DNA from: Pseudomonas marginalis
Lineage (GTDB): Bacteria; Pseudomonadota; Gammaproteobacteria; Pseudomonadales; Pseudomonadaceae
DNA: 64,000 bases
Direction of reading: 5' to 3'
NCBI RefSeq assembly: GCF_008692035.1
Contig: NZ_VTFG01000001.1
Span: forward strand, 2,542,001-2,606,000
Below, piece after piece: positions 7,423 through 15,806 of the stretch. Both the position numbers and the translations under genes were made by a program. The notes under the pieces are model-generated. The model worked only from the letters and a program-made list of their open reading frames with translations, did no database searches and was not told the DNA's origin. Positions within the stretch are counted from its first letter, which is position 1; every line of letters starts with the position of its first letter.

Positions 7423-8394
7423 ATGGGTAGAGTTGTTGCGGCCGCCGTGTACAGCGCCGGAAAGAAAGTCACGGATATCACCCTAGACGAAGGCGCGGCC
7501 TGGGCCGCCAAACCCGGGCATTTTGTGTGGATCGGCCTGGAAGAGCCCAACGCCCAGGAGTTGGCCAACCTGCAACGCCAGTTCAACCTGCATGAACTGG
7601 CCATCGAAGATGCCCTGGAAAAACACAGCCGCCCCAAGCTGGAAACCTTCGGCGACGCACTGTTTATCGTCACCTATTCACCGGTGCGCGAGAACGGCAA
7701 GCTGGAGTTTATCGAGACCCATATCTTCGCCGGCAACGGCTACATCATCACCGCGCGTAACGGCCATTCGGCGTCCTACGGCTTTGTTCGGCAACGCTGT
7801 GAGGCGCGGCCGTTATTGCTGGAGCATGGGGAAGATTTCGTACTCTACGCCCTGCTGGATTTTGTCACCGAGAACTACCAGCCGGTCAGCGAGGCGATCC
7901 ACGCCGAGATCGATGAACTGGAGCACAACGTGCTGTGCAGCTCGCTGAGCGAGCGCGATATCCAGAAGATCCATGGCCTGCGCCGCGACGTGCTGCGACT
8001 CAAGCGCTATGTGGCGCCGATGGTGGAGATCAGCCAGGAACTGCAGAAGCTGAGCTTTCCGTTTATCGACAAGAACATGCGCCCGTATTTCCGTGACGTG
8101 CAGATCCACGTCACGCGGCAGATGGAAGACCTCACCACCCTGCGCGATATCGCCAGCCAGACCATCGAGATCGGTGTATTGCTTGAGGCCTCGCGCCAGA
8201 GCGTGGTGCAGCGCAAGTTTGCCGCGTGGGCGGCGATCCTGGCGTTCCCCACCGCGGTGGCGGGGATTTATGGGATGAACTTCCAGAACATGCCCGAGCT
8301 GCAATGGCACTACGGCTATTTTGCGGTGCTCGGGTTTATTGCGTTCGGTTGCACCGGCTTGTGGGCCAGTTTCAAGCGCTCGGGCTGGCTTTAA
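7423..8394 (+). CDS. corA: CorA-type magnesium/cobalt transporter
   Basis: A 323-residue pentameric ion-channel subunit. The long soluble N-terminal part has the alpha/beta domain and long helices, including KIHGLRRDVLRLKRYVAPM. The C-terminus has two membrane helices joined by the diagnostic pore motif YGMNF (GMN at 284-286) followed by a short periplasmic loop. CorA imports magnesium along the membrane potential. The start ATG 7423 is chosen; an in-frame GTG at 7411 would add four residues. The C-terminus is basic (KRSGWL), as expected for CorA. A ZntB-like zinc role is possible but the sequence does not decide it. Confidence 0.88.
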   Translation: MGRVVAAAVYSAGKKVTDITLDEGAAWAAKPGHFVWIGLEEPNAQELANLQRQFNLHELAIEDALEKHSRPKLETFGDALFIVTYSPVRENGKLEFIETHIFAGNGYIITARNGHSASYGFVRQRCEARPLLLEHGEDFVLYALLDFVTENYQPVSEAIHAEIDELEHNVLCSSLSERDIQKIHGLRRDVLRLKRYVAPMVEISQELQKLSFPFIDKNMRPYFRDVQIHVTRQMEDLTTLRDIASQTIEIGVLLEASRQSVVQRKFAAWAAILAFPTAVAGIYGMNFQNMPELQWHYGYFAVLGFIAFGCTGLWASFKRSGWL

Positions 8395-9116
8395 ACCCGG
8401 GCCTCAGGCTTGTGCGCCACGAAGCGCATCATCCATTCCGCCACGGTCACGCCGTGGTGGTCGCGCGCCAGGCTGGCCACGCCGTTTGTGTAGACTTTTT
8501 CACCCAGGGTTGTCTGAAGAATCTCCAGCAACTCGCGGGAATAATCATGGATAAATTCCGGGTGCCCCTGGAAGCACAGCACCTGGTCGCCGATGTGATA
8601 GGCGGCGAACGGGCAAAACTCGCTGGAGGCGATGACCGTGGCATTGTCCGGCAAGGTGGTGACCTGGTCCTGGTGGCTGATCAATAGCGTCAACTCTGGC
8701 ACTTCAGGGCTCATCCACGGCGCCTTGGTATCCAGTTTGTAATCGTGAATGCCCATGCCCCAGCCCTGCCCCGCGCGCTCGGCCTTGCCGCCCAGCAGCA
8801 GCGCGAGCAATTGATGGCCGAAGCAGATGCCCAGCAACTTGTCGCCGCGCTCATAGCGTTCGAGCAGGTAGGTCTTGAGGGTCTGGATCCAGGGGTCGGT
8901 GCCGAAGGAATCGGCCTTGCTGCCGGTCACCAGGTAGGCGTCGAACACTTCGTCGTCCGACGGGTATTCGCCCTGCACCACGTTGTACACAACGAATTCG
9001 GCGGCAATCGGCTGCTTGGAGAACAGGCGCTTGAACATCTGCCCGTAGCCTTGGTATTGATCGATCAAGCCTGGACGCAGGATATCGGTTTCCAGGATAC
9101 AGACGCGTAGCGACAT
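8391..9116 (-). CDS. Class I glutamine amidotransferase domain protein
   Basis: A 241-residue stand-alone glutaminase. The triad is complete: nucleophile Cys98 in GICFGHQ, then His185 and Glu187 in GHPEF. The protein begins with a short strand MSLRVCILET; the ATG at 9114-9116 is chosen because the longer frame adds 94 residues without domain character. Members of this family are usually annotated GMP-synthase-like and may act on gamma-glutamyl compounds; no synthetase partner lies beside it. Its stop overlaps the end of the convergent corA by four bases. Confidence 0.85.
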   Translation of the reverse strand: MSLRVCILETDILRPGLIDQYQGYGQMFKRLFSKQPIAAEFVVYNVVQGEYPSDDEVFDAYLVTGSKADSFGTDPWIQTLKTYLLERYERGDKLLGICFGHQLLALLLGGKAERAGQGWGMGIHDYKLDTKAPWMSPEVPELTLLISHQDQVTTLPDNATVIASSEFCPFAAYHIGDQVLCFQGHPEFIHDYSRELLEILQTTLGEKVYTNGVASLARDHHGVTVAEWMMRFVAHKPEARV

Positions 9117-9210
9117 AAAAAATACCTGACACGGTGATGGGAATAATGCACACCCGAGAGCCTGCCTTGAAATACCCTGACAAGGCAAGCCCTGTGCATG
9201 CCCAAAACCG

Positions 9211-11355
9211 TCAGAAGGTCGTGTTCTGCGCAGCTTTGTCGAGCAACAATGCCGGCGGCGAGAACCGCTCCCCATACTGTTCCGCCAGGTAGCGGGCACG
9301 GGCGATAAAGTCATTGAGGCCGTACTGGTTGATAAACTGCAACGCGCCACCACTCCAGGCGGCAAAACCGATCCCGAAGATCGACCCCACGTTGGCATCC
9401 GCGGTGGACATCAACACGCCCTCCTCTACGCAGCGCACGGTCTCGATGGCCTGGATAAACAGCAAACGGTCGCGCACATCCTGTGCTGAAATGCGCTGGT
9501 CGGCTCGCTCAAAGCGCGCTTTCAATTCAGGCCACAAATGCTTCTGCCCGCCCGCCGGGTACTCGTAGAAACCGCCTCCCGCCGCCTTGCCCGCGCGTTT
9601 GTACTCGTTCACCAACAGATCAATTACCACCGTCGCCGGATGGCGTGGGACTGTTTTACCTTCCGCCTGCAGATCCTTGGCAGCCTGCTGTCGGATATGA
9701 CTCATCAGGCTGAGGGACACTTCATCGGACACCGCCAGCGGCCCCACCGGCATACCCGCCTTGCGCGCCTCGGTCTCGATCATCGGCGCAGCCACGCCTT
9801 CGCCGAGCATGGCGATGCCTTCATGGGTGAAGGTGCCGAACACCCGCGAGGTGAAGAACCCGCGACTGTCGTTGACCACGATCGGAGTTTTCTTGATTTG
9901 CAGGACGAAATCGAACCCTCGGGCCAGGGTTTCGTCCGAAGTGCGGGCGCCCTTGATGATTTCCACCAGGGGCATCTTGTCCACCGGGCTGAAGAAATGC
10001 AGGCCGATGAACTTGCCTTGATCCGGCACCGCCGTGGCCAGGCCGCTGATGGGCAAGGTAGACGTGTTGGAGGCGATCACCACGTCGGCGCCGACCACAT
10101 TGTGTGCGGCAGCCGAGACCTTGGCCTTGAGTTCACGGTCTTCGAACACGGCCTCGATGATCAGGTCACAGCCGGCCAGATCAGCATCCGAAGCCGTAGG
10201 ATGAATCCGCGCGAGGGTGGTTTCGCGCTGCTCAGCGGTCAATTGCCCACGGCTGACCTTCTTCTCCAGCAGCGCCGTCGAATGCGCCTTGCCCTTCTCG
10301 GCGGCCGCCTGGTTGATGTCCTTGAGCACCACATCGATACCGGCGCAGGCGCTGACATAGGCGATGCCTGCGCCCATCATCCCCGCACCGAGTACCCCGA
10401 CCTTACGCGTCACGTAAGGCGCAAAGCCCTGAGGCCGCGAGCTGCCGGCGTTGATTTCATTGAGTTGGAACCAGAAGGTGCCCATCATGTTTTTCGCCAC
10501 CTGCCCGGTGACCAATTCGGTGAAGTAGCGGGTTTCAATCACATGTGCGGTATCGAAATCCACCTGCGCGCCTTCCACGGCGGCGCAGAGGATTTTCTCC
10601 GGGGCCGGGAAGCAGCCGTTGGTTTTGCTGCGCAAAATCGATGGTGCGATGGCGAGCATTTGCGCCACTTTCGGGTGAGACGGCATACCACCGGGAATCT
10701 GATAGGCCTTGTTGTCCCACGGCTGACTGGCCTGCGGATTGGCGAGAATCCATGCGCGGGATTTGGCCAGCAGCTCAGTGCGATCCGCCGCCAGCTCATC
10801 GACCCACCCGGCTTGCAGCGCTTGCTGGGGCCGGACTTTCTTGCCTTCGAGCAAATACGGCAAGGCCTTCTCCAGCCCCAGCATGCGCACCATCCTCACC
10901 ACGCCACCACCGCCTGGCAGCAGGCCAAGGGTGACCTCCGGCAAACCGAGTTGTACCGACTTGTCGTCCAGCACGATGCGGTAATGACACGCCAGGCAGA
11001 TCTCCCAACCGCCGCCGAGGGCTGCGCCATTGATGGCGGCCACCACCGGCCTGCCGAGGGTTTCCAGGCTGCGCAATTGCGCCTTCAACACCAGGACGCT
11101 GGCGTAGAAATCCTGGGCGTGGGCCTTGTCGACCTTGATCAGTTCATTGAGGTCGCCGCCGGCGAAAAAGGTCTTCTTCGCCGAGGTGATAACCACACCG
11201 GCAATGTCGTCCTTTTCCGCTTGCAGGCGTGCGACGGTGGCCGCCATTGCCTCACGGTACGCGGCGTTCATGGTGTTGGCGCTCTGGCCGGGCATGTCGA
11301 GGGTCAGCACCACGATCTGGTCCTGGCCTTTTTCGTAACGAATGGCAGCGGTCAT
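9211..11355 (-). CDS. Fatty-acid oxidation multifunctional protein: enoyl-CoA hydratase / 3-hydroxyacyl-CoA dehydrogenase
   Basis: A 714-residue two-domain enzyme (FadB/FadJ type) for two steps of beta-oxidation. The N-terminal crotonase domain has FFAGGDLNE (about 63-71), GAALGGGWE with Glu118 and LPEVTLG with Glu140. A Rossmann dehydrogenase domain begins near residue 325 with GVLGAGMMGAGIA, followed by the SNTSTLPI and HFFSPVDKMPLVEI motifs and C-terminal dehydrogenase repeats. ATG at 11353-11355 is used because AAGGAA precedes it; the longer frame only reads into the thiolase gene. It lies 16 bases downstream of the thiolase gene. From memory, this pair corresponds to P. aeruginosa PA1736-PA1737. 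Confidence 0.9.
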   Translation of the reverse strand: MTAAIRYEKGQDQIVVLTLDMPGQSANTMNAAYREAMAATVARLQAEKDDIAGVVITSAKKTFFAGGDLNELIKVDKAHAQDFYASVLVLKAQLRSLETLGRPVVAAINGAALGGGWEICLACHYRIVLDDKSVQLGLPEVTLGLLPGGGGVVRMVRMLGLEKALPYLLEGKKVRPQQALQAGWVDELAADRTELLAKSRAWILANPQASQPWDNKAYQIPGGMPSHPKVAQMLAIAPSILRSKTNGCFPAPEKILCAAVEGAQVDFDTAHVIETRYFTELVTGQVAKNMMGTFWFQLNEINAGSSRPQGFAPYVTRKVGVLGAGMMGAGIAYVSACAGIDVVLKDINQAAAEKGKAHSTALLEKKVSRGQLTAEQRETTLARIHPTASDADLAGCDLIIEAVFEDRELKAKVSAAAHNVVGADVVIASNTSTLPISGLATAVPDQGKFIGLHFFSPVDKMPLVEIIKGARTSDETLARGFDFVLQIKKTPIVVNDSRGFFTSRVFGTFTHEGIAMLGEGVAAPMIETEARKAGMPVGPLAVSDEVSLSLMSHIRQQAAKDLQAEGKTVPRHPATVVIDLLVNEYKRAGKAAGGGFYEYPAGGQKHLWPELKARFERADQRISAQDVRDRLLFIQAIETVRCVEEGVLMSTADANVGSIFGIGFAAWSGGALQFINQYGLNDFIARARYLAEQYGERFSPPALLLDKAAQNTTF

Positions 11356-11371
11356 GACAAATTCCTTGGGC

Positions 11372-12577
11372 TCAGAGGCGTTCGATAATGGTGGCGATGC
11401 CCATGCCGCCGCCGACACACAGGGTGGCCAGGCCGTAGCGCTGCTGGCGCACCTCCAGTTCGTCGAGCAGGGTGCCGAGGATCGCGCAACCCGTGGCGCC
11501 CAGCGGGTGGCCCATGGCGATGGAGCCGCCGTTGACGTTGACGCGCGCGGCGTCGATGCCCATGTCCTTGATGAACTTGAGCACCACCGAGGCAAAGGCC
11601 TCGTTGACCTCGAACAGGTCGATGTCTTCTACGCGCAAACCGGCCTTGGCCAGCGCTTTACGGGTGGCCGGCGCCGGGCCTGTGAGCATGATGGTCGGGT
11701 CGGTGCTAGTGACGGCCGTGGCGACGATGCGTGCCCGCGGTTGCAGGCCCAGCTCGCGGCTCTTCGCTTCGGAGCCGATCAACATCAATGCGGCGCCGTC
11801 GACGATGCCCGAGCTATTGCCCGGTGTGTGTACATGGTGGATGCGTTCTACATGGCTGTAGACCCGCAACGCGGTGGCGTCGAAGCCCATCTGCCCCATC
11901 ATTTCGAAGCTGGGCTTGAGCTTGCCCAGGCCTTCGAGGGTGGAATCGGCGCGAATGAATTCATCATGGTCCAGCAGCACAATGCCGTTCTGGTCCTGCA
12001 CCGCGATCAACGACTTGTTGAAGGAACCGTCTGCACGCGCCCTGGCGGCTTTCTGCTGGGACTGCAGGGCAAAGGTATCGACATCCTCGCGGGTGAAACC
12101 TTCCAGGGTGGCGATCAGGTCGGCGCCAATGCCCTGGGGCGTGAAGTGGCTGTGCATGTTGGTCTGCGGGTCGAGCACCCAGGCCCCGCCATCGCTGCCC
12201 ATGGGCACGCGGGACATGGACTCCACGCCGCCGACCACCACCAGGTCCTCAAAGCCGGAACGCACTTTCATCGCGCCGAGGTTAACCGCCTCCAGGCCCG
12301 AGGCGCAGAAGCGGTTGATCTGTACACCGGCGACGCTGACGGCCCAGTCCGCCACCAGGGCGGCGGTCTTGGCGATGTCGGCGCCCTGGTCGCCCACCGG
12401 GGTAACGCAGCCGAGCACGATGTCATCCACCTGCTGGGTGTCGAGGTCGTTGCGTTGTGCCAGCGCGGTGAGCAGGCCGGCCACCAGGTTTACCGGCTTG
12501 ACGCTGTGCAGGGCGCCGTCGGCCTTGCCTTTGCCGCGGGGCGTGCGTATCGCATCAAAGATCAAAGCTTGGGTCAT
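11372..12577 (-). CDS. Acetyl-CoA C-acyltransferase (thiolase)
   Basis: A 401-residue thiolase that cleaves 3-ketoacyl-CoA to acetyl-CoA and a shortened acyl-CoA. The nucleophile Cys91 lies in [11 protein letters not shown], His357 in MGHPLGATG and the acid/base Cys387 in CVGGGMG, so all active-site residues are present. It is the first gene of a two-gene operon with the multifunctional hydratase/dehydrogenase downstream, the usual fadA-fadB pairing for a trifunctional complex. The upstream region holds two CCTWAGG-type sites (see findings). Confidence 0.92.
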   Translation of the reverse strand: MTQALIFDAIRTPRGKGKADGALHSVKPVNLVAGLLTALAQRNDLDTQQVDDIVLGCVTPVGDQGADIAKTAALVADWAVSVAGVQINRFCASGLEAVNLGAMKVRSGFEDLVVVGGVESMSRVPMGSDGGAWVLDPQTNMHSHFTPQGIGADLIATLEGFTREDVDTFALQSQQKAARARADGSFNKSLIAVQDQNGIVLLDHDEFIRADSTLEGLGKLKPSFEMMGQMGFDATALRVYSHVERIHHVHTPGNSSGIVDGAALMLIGSEAKSRELGLQPRARIVATAVTSTDPTIMLTGPAPATRKALAKAGLRVEDIDLFEVNEAFASVVLKFIKDMGIDAARVNVNGGSIAMGHPLGATGCAILGTLLDELEVRQQRYGLATLCVGGGMGIATIIERL

Positions 12578-12967
12578 GACGTCCTCGAACCATTGCGCAG
12601 TAATGCCCTTACCTTAGGCCCGATTGACACGGTTTCAATGACGGATGCGCTCATTGCTTTTGACCGCCACGCTCGGACGAACGGTAGGCACCTAAGGTAA
12701 TTGCTGGATTAATCGTTTTAGCTGTCTAGCCAAGGCATTGGCGCCAAGATGGCGTTATGCCTCATGCCTTTTTAAGCTGAAATGTTGATCAGGTGATATG
12801 AAATGGGTCTAAGCCGCGCAGAACGAGGGCTCTAAGGTTCAATCAGTAAGAAGTTGCTGCCGGGTTTTGCTGGAGCAGCTGTAAGAAAAGCGACACGTCA
12901 CATTGCGATACTCATATTCAACGGCACGCATTTGACGCTCAGGAATAACAACAAAAGGCAGTCAGCC
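12578..12967. other. Divergent regulatory region upstream of the thiolase operon
   Basis: This 390-base stretch separates the thiolase operon from a small plus-strand membrane peptide gene. It contains TACCTTAGG at 12610-12618 and its exact reverse complement CCTAAGGTA at 12691-12699, each near-palindromic by itself, so probably operator sites. The remaining sequence to 12967 shows no coding frame with a ribosome site. Confidence 0.45.
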
Positions 12968-13063
12968 ATGTTCAAACATTCGAAAGTACGTCAGGCGGGA
13001 CTTATTCTGTTCGCCACCACATTGATTCTGATCTTGCCCAACTTGACCAAGGTCATTGGGTGA
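12968..13063 (+). CDS. Small single-span membrane peptide
   Basis: A 31-residue frame starting at ATG 12968 after AAAAGGCAGTC. The sequence has a short basic N-terminus (MFKHSKVRQ), one hydrophobic helix of about 17 residues (AGLILFATTLILILPNL) and a short polar end (TKVIG). The composition is that of small inner-membrane peptides. It is followed 41 bases later by a strong terminator, which supports a dedicated transcript. No function is known to me. Confidence 0.6.
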   Translation: MFKHSKVRQAGLILFATTLILILPNLTKVIG

Positions 13064-13104
13064 CCTCTTCTTGAGCCTGTTCTTTCCTCAGGATTACCGC
13101 TTTT

Positions 13105-13160
13105 GGCAGCACCTGCCGGGACTTCGTGCATAGCGATCCTGTTGCAGGTGCTGCCTTTTT
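13105..13160 (+). terminator. Strong terminator after the small membrane peptide gene
   Basis: GGCAGCACCTGC and GCAGGTGCTGCC form a perfect 12-base stem around a loop of about 27 bases, followed by TTTTT. It separates the small gene from the cytochrome c gene. Confidence 0.8.
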
Positions 13161-13216
13161 ACCTGCACTTTTCCGCTATCGTGGGCCCTATCGCCACTTA
13201 ACACGGGGCCGCCGTC

Positions 13217-14023
13217 TTGAAACCGATCTTCGCATTCCTTGCCTTGTTGCTCGCCCTGCCCGCTTCGGCGGCGCAATTGACCGTCGAGCTGGATCACAGC
13301 CGCAAGACCTTGCAGACCGCCGACCTGCTCAAGCATCCGGACGCGCAGACAGTGCAGGTCGTCGATGACGTTTCCTACAAGCGCAACATGACCTATCGCG
13401 CAGTACCGCTGGCAGTGCTCCTGCCGGGCCTACAGCCCGATAATCATCTGCAAGCCGTTGCCCTGGATGGCTTCGCCGCCGAACTGACGGCTGCACCGTT
13501 GCTGCAAAAAAACGGCGCCCGCGCCTGGCTGGCCGTGGAAGACCCGGTCCACCCATGGCCCCCGTTGGCAGACGGCAAGCCGAGTGCCGGGCCGTTCTAC
13601 CTGGTGTGGACCGATCCGCAGGCCGGGCATATCAGCCCGGAGCAGTGGCCGTTCCAGATCTCCGCGATCAAGCAGTTGAAGACGGTGGCCGAACGTTTTC
13701 CGGCGCTGCTGCCCGACCCGACGCTGGCTGCGAATGATCCGGTCAACCAGGGCTTTGCGCTGTTCCAGAAGAACTGCCTGGCCTGTCACCGCCTCAATGG
13801 CGCCGGCGATGCACAGGTGGGGCCGGACCTGAATGTTCCCTACAACCCTACGGAATATTTCAGCGGCGACTTCCTCAAGCGCTATATCCGCGACCCGCAG
13901 AGCCTGAGGCACTGGCCGCAGGCGAAGATGCCAGCGTTCGCCGCCAGGGTGTTGCCTGACAGCGAGCTGGAATTGCTGGTGGGGTACTTGAAGCATATGG
14001 CGGGGCGTAAACAACACCCCTGA
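13217..14023 (+). CDS. Periplasmic monohaem cytochrome c
   Basis: A 268-residue exported protein with a TTG start, a short basic N-terminus, a hydrophobic core and an Ala-Ser-Ala-Ala cleavage site near residue 19. Residues 20-160 form a domain with the flavour of molybdopterin-oxidoreductase partner domains (YRAVPLAVLLPGL). The C-terminal domain is a class I cytochrome c with CLACH at 187-191 and a probable Met ligand in AKMPAF. It probably carries electrons in the periplasm for an unidentified oxidoreductase. It is convergent with the transglutaminase operon, so not clearly linked to it. Confidence 0.85.
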   Translation: MKPIFAFLALLLALPASAAQLTVELDHSRKTLQTADLLKHPDAQTVQVVDDVSYKRNMTYRAVPLAVLLPGLQPDNHLQAVALDGFAAELTAAPLLQKNGARAWLAVEDPVHPWPPLADGKPSAGPFYLVWTDPQAGHISPEQWPFQISAIKQLKTVAERFPALLPDPTLAANDPVNQGFALFQKNCLACHRLNGAGDAQVGPDLNVPYNPTEYFSGDFLKRYIRDPQSLRHWPQAKMPAFAARVLPDSELELLVGYLKHMAGRKQHP

Positions 14024-14051
14024 TCCCAGCCTGATCTCGGTGGCGAGCGGG

Positions 14052-14855
14052 TTATTGCTGCTGGACCAGGACCACCGGCGTCGGCGCCACGAATACCTTG
14101 GCATGCATCTGCTCATGCCCACCGCCACGGCGCATGCCGCGCACCGGGCAAGCGTCGAGGTAGTCCAGGCCCACGGCCAGTTTCAAATGCCGCTCCGGCC
14201 GGGCCAGTTGGTTGGTCACGTCAAAGCTGTACCAGGCGTCATCCAGCCAGGCTTCGGCCCAGGCGTGGCTGGCCAGGTGAGTACTGTCTTCCGTGTACAA
14301 ATACCCCGACACATACCGCGCAGGAATGCCCAGGCTGCGCGCGCAGGCCAGGAACGCATGGGTATGGTCCTGGCACACCCCCGCCCGCCCTGCGAAGGCC
14401 TGGGCGGCGCAGGTGTCGACTTCGGTGGCGCCGGGCGTGTAGACCATCGACTGGTTGAGGGCGTGCATCAGGTCGATCAACGCGGTGCGATCACGACGCT
14501 GGTGGCAATGCTGCTGCGCAAAAGCGCGCAGGGCGTCGTCGGGCTCGGTCAGGCGGGTGCAGCGCAGGAACGGAAAGGCTGACTGGCTCTCGTGTTCAGC
14601 CTCACGCAGCTCATCGATATCCACCTGGCCACGGGCGCCAATAATGATGGCGTCGTGGGGTTCGTCCAGGGTCAGCACGTGCAGGATGTTGCCGAACGGG
14701 TCGATCTGCGCGCGCACCGGGCGAGGCAGGTCCAGTTGCCAACTGAGCACGTGCTGGCGCTCGCTGTCGTGGGGCGTGAGGCGCAGGTACTGGATGCTGG
14801 CGCGTACCTGGTCTTCGTAGTGGTAGGTGGTTTCGTGGCTGATGGAGAGTCTCAT
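14052..14855 (-). CDS. Transglutaminase-like cysteine protease family protein
   Basis: A 267-residue protein with an N-terminal bacterial transglutaminase beta domain and a transglutaminase core. The triad is Cys161 (RAGVCQDHTH), His197 (SHAWAEAW) and Asp212 (FDVTN). The start codon overlaps the stop of the alpha-E gene by four bases (ATGA), so translation is probably coupled. It is the last gene of a three-gene operon with an alpha-E protein and a circularly permuted ATP-grasp protein. The family context suggests peptide ligation and processing, but the product is unknown. Confidence 0.9.
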   Translation of the reverse strand: MRLSISHETTYHYEDQVRASIQYLRLTPHDSERQHVLSWQLDLPRPVRAQIDPFGNILHVLTLDEPHDAIIIGARGQVDIDELREAEHESQSAFPFLRCTRLTEPDDALRAFAQQHCHQRRDRTALIDLMHALNQSMVYTPGATEVDTCAAQAFAGRAGVCQDHTHAFLACARSLGIPARYVSGYLYTEDSTHLASHAWAEAWLDDAWYSFDVTNQLARPERHLKLAVGLDYLDACPVRGMRRGGGHEQMHAKVFVAPTPVVLVQQQ

Positions 14856-15802
14856 GCGGCCTCCAGGTAGGAACTGTAGATGGCGTCGCCCAACTGGCGG
14901 ACCAAGGGGATAAAGTCGGTCAGCCAGGCGTGCAGGCCTTCCTCGAGGATTTCATCGATCGCGGTAAACCGCAGCCGCGCGTCCATCTCGGCCGCCAGAC
15001 GCTGGGCCGGACGGCCGTTGATGCCGGGCAGGCTGGCGAGGATCTGGTCGATCTCTTCGCTGCAGGCCCGCAGGGAGCGCGGTACATCGGCGCGCAACAG
15101 CAACAGTTCCGCGACTTGCCGGGCCCCTGGGGCGTCGCGGTAGATCTCGGTGTAGGCCTCGAACGACGATAACGCGCGCAGCAAGGCACTCCATTGATAG
15201 TAGGCGTGGGCGGTGCCATCGGTAACGGCTTCGGCCTGGTCACCGGCCATTTCATAGCGCGCATCCAGCAGGCGCAGGGTGTTGTCGGCGCGCTCGATAA
15301 ACGTACCCAGCCGAATAAAACGGAAGGCGTCATTGCGCATGATGGTGCCGTAGGTCGCCCCTCGGAACAGATGGGAACGCTCCTTGACCCACTCGCAGAA
15401 GCGGCTCATGCCGTAGCGGCTGAGGCCCTGCTGTGAGATTTCGCGAATCTCCAGCCAGGTTGCGTTGATGTTTTCCCACATGTCGGCAGTAATTCGCCCA
15501 CGCACAGCATGGGCGCTGGCCCGCGCGGCACCGAGACAACTGTAGATGCTGGCCGGGTTGGCCGCATCCAGTGCGAAGAAATGCAGCAGGCGTTCGGCGT
15601 GCAATTCGCCGTGGCGCTCGCGGTAATCATCCAGCGTGCCGGTGATCAACAGCGGCATGGCCAGTTCATGCAGGCCATCACCGCGCCCATCCTGGGGCAT
15701 CAGCGACAGCGAATAACTGACATCGAGCATGCGCGCGAGGTTTTCCGCGCGTTCCAGGTAGCGCGACATCCAGTACAAATCCGAGGCAGTTCTACTCAAC
15801 AT
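14852..15802 (-). CDS. Alpha-E domain-containing protein
   Basis: A 316-residue all-helical protein beginning MLSRTASDLYWMSRYLERAENLARML, the diagnostic N-terminus of the alpha-E family. ATG at 15800-15802 is preferred over the longer frame, because that would overlap the ATP-grasp gene and lacks family character. Alpha-E proteins always travel with a circularly permuted ATP-grasp and often a transglutaminase, as here. Biochemical function is unproven. It lies four bases after the ATP-grasp stop, so is certainly co-transcribed. Confidence 0.92.
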   Translation of the reverse strand: MLSRTASDLYWMSRYLERAENLARMLDVSYSLSLMPQDGRGDGLHELAMPLLITGTLDDYRERHGELHAERLLHFFALDAANPASIYSCLGAARASAHAVRGRITADMWENINATWLEIREISQQGLSRYGMSRFCEWVKERSHLFRGATYGTIMRNDAFRFIRLGTFIERADNTLRLLDARYEMAGDQAEAVTDGTAHAYYQWSALLRALSSFEAYTEIYRDAPGARQVAELLLLRADVPRSLRACSEEIDQILASLPGINGRPAQRLAAEMDARLRFTAIDEILEEGLHAWLTDFIPLVRQLGDAIYSSYLEAA

Positions 15803-15806
15803 GGCA

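Noticed and set aside
9538..11388. 616-codon plus-strand frame opposite the hydratase/dehydrogenase gene
   Set aside because: His/Arg/Gln-rich shadow with no ribosome site; the minus-strand frame has all fatty-acid oxidation motifs.
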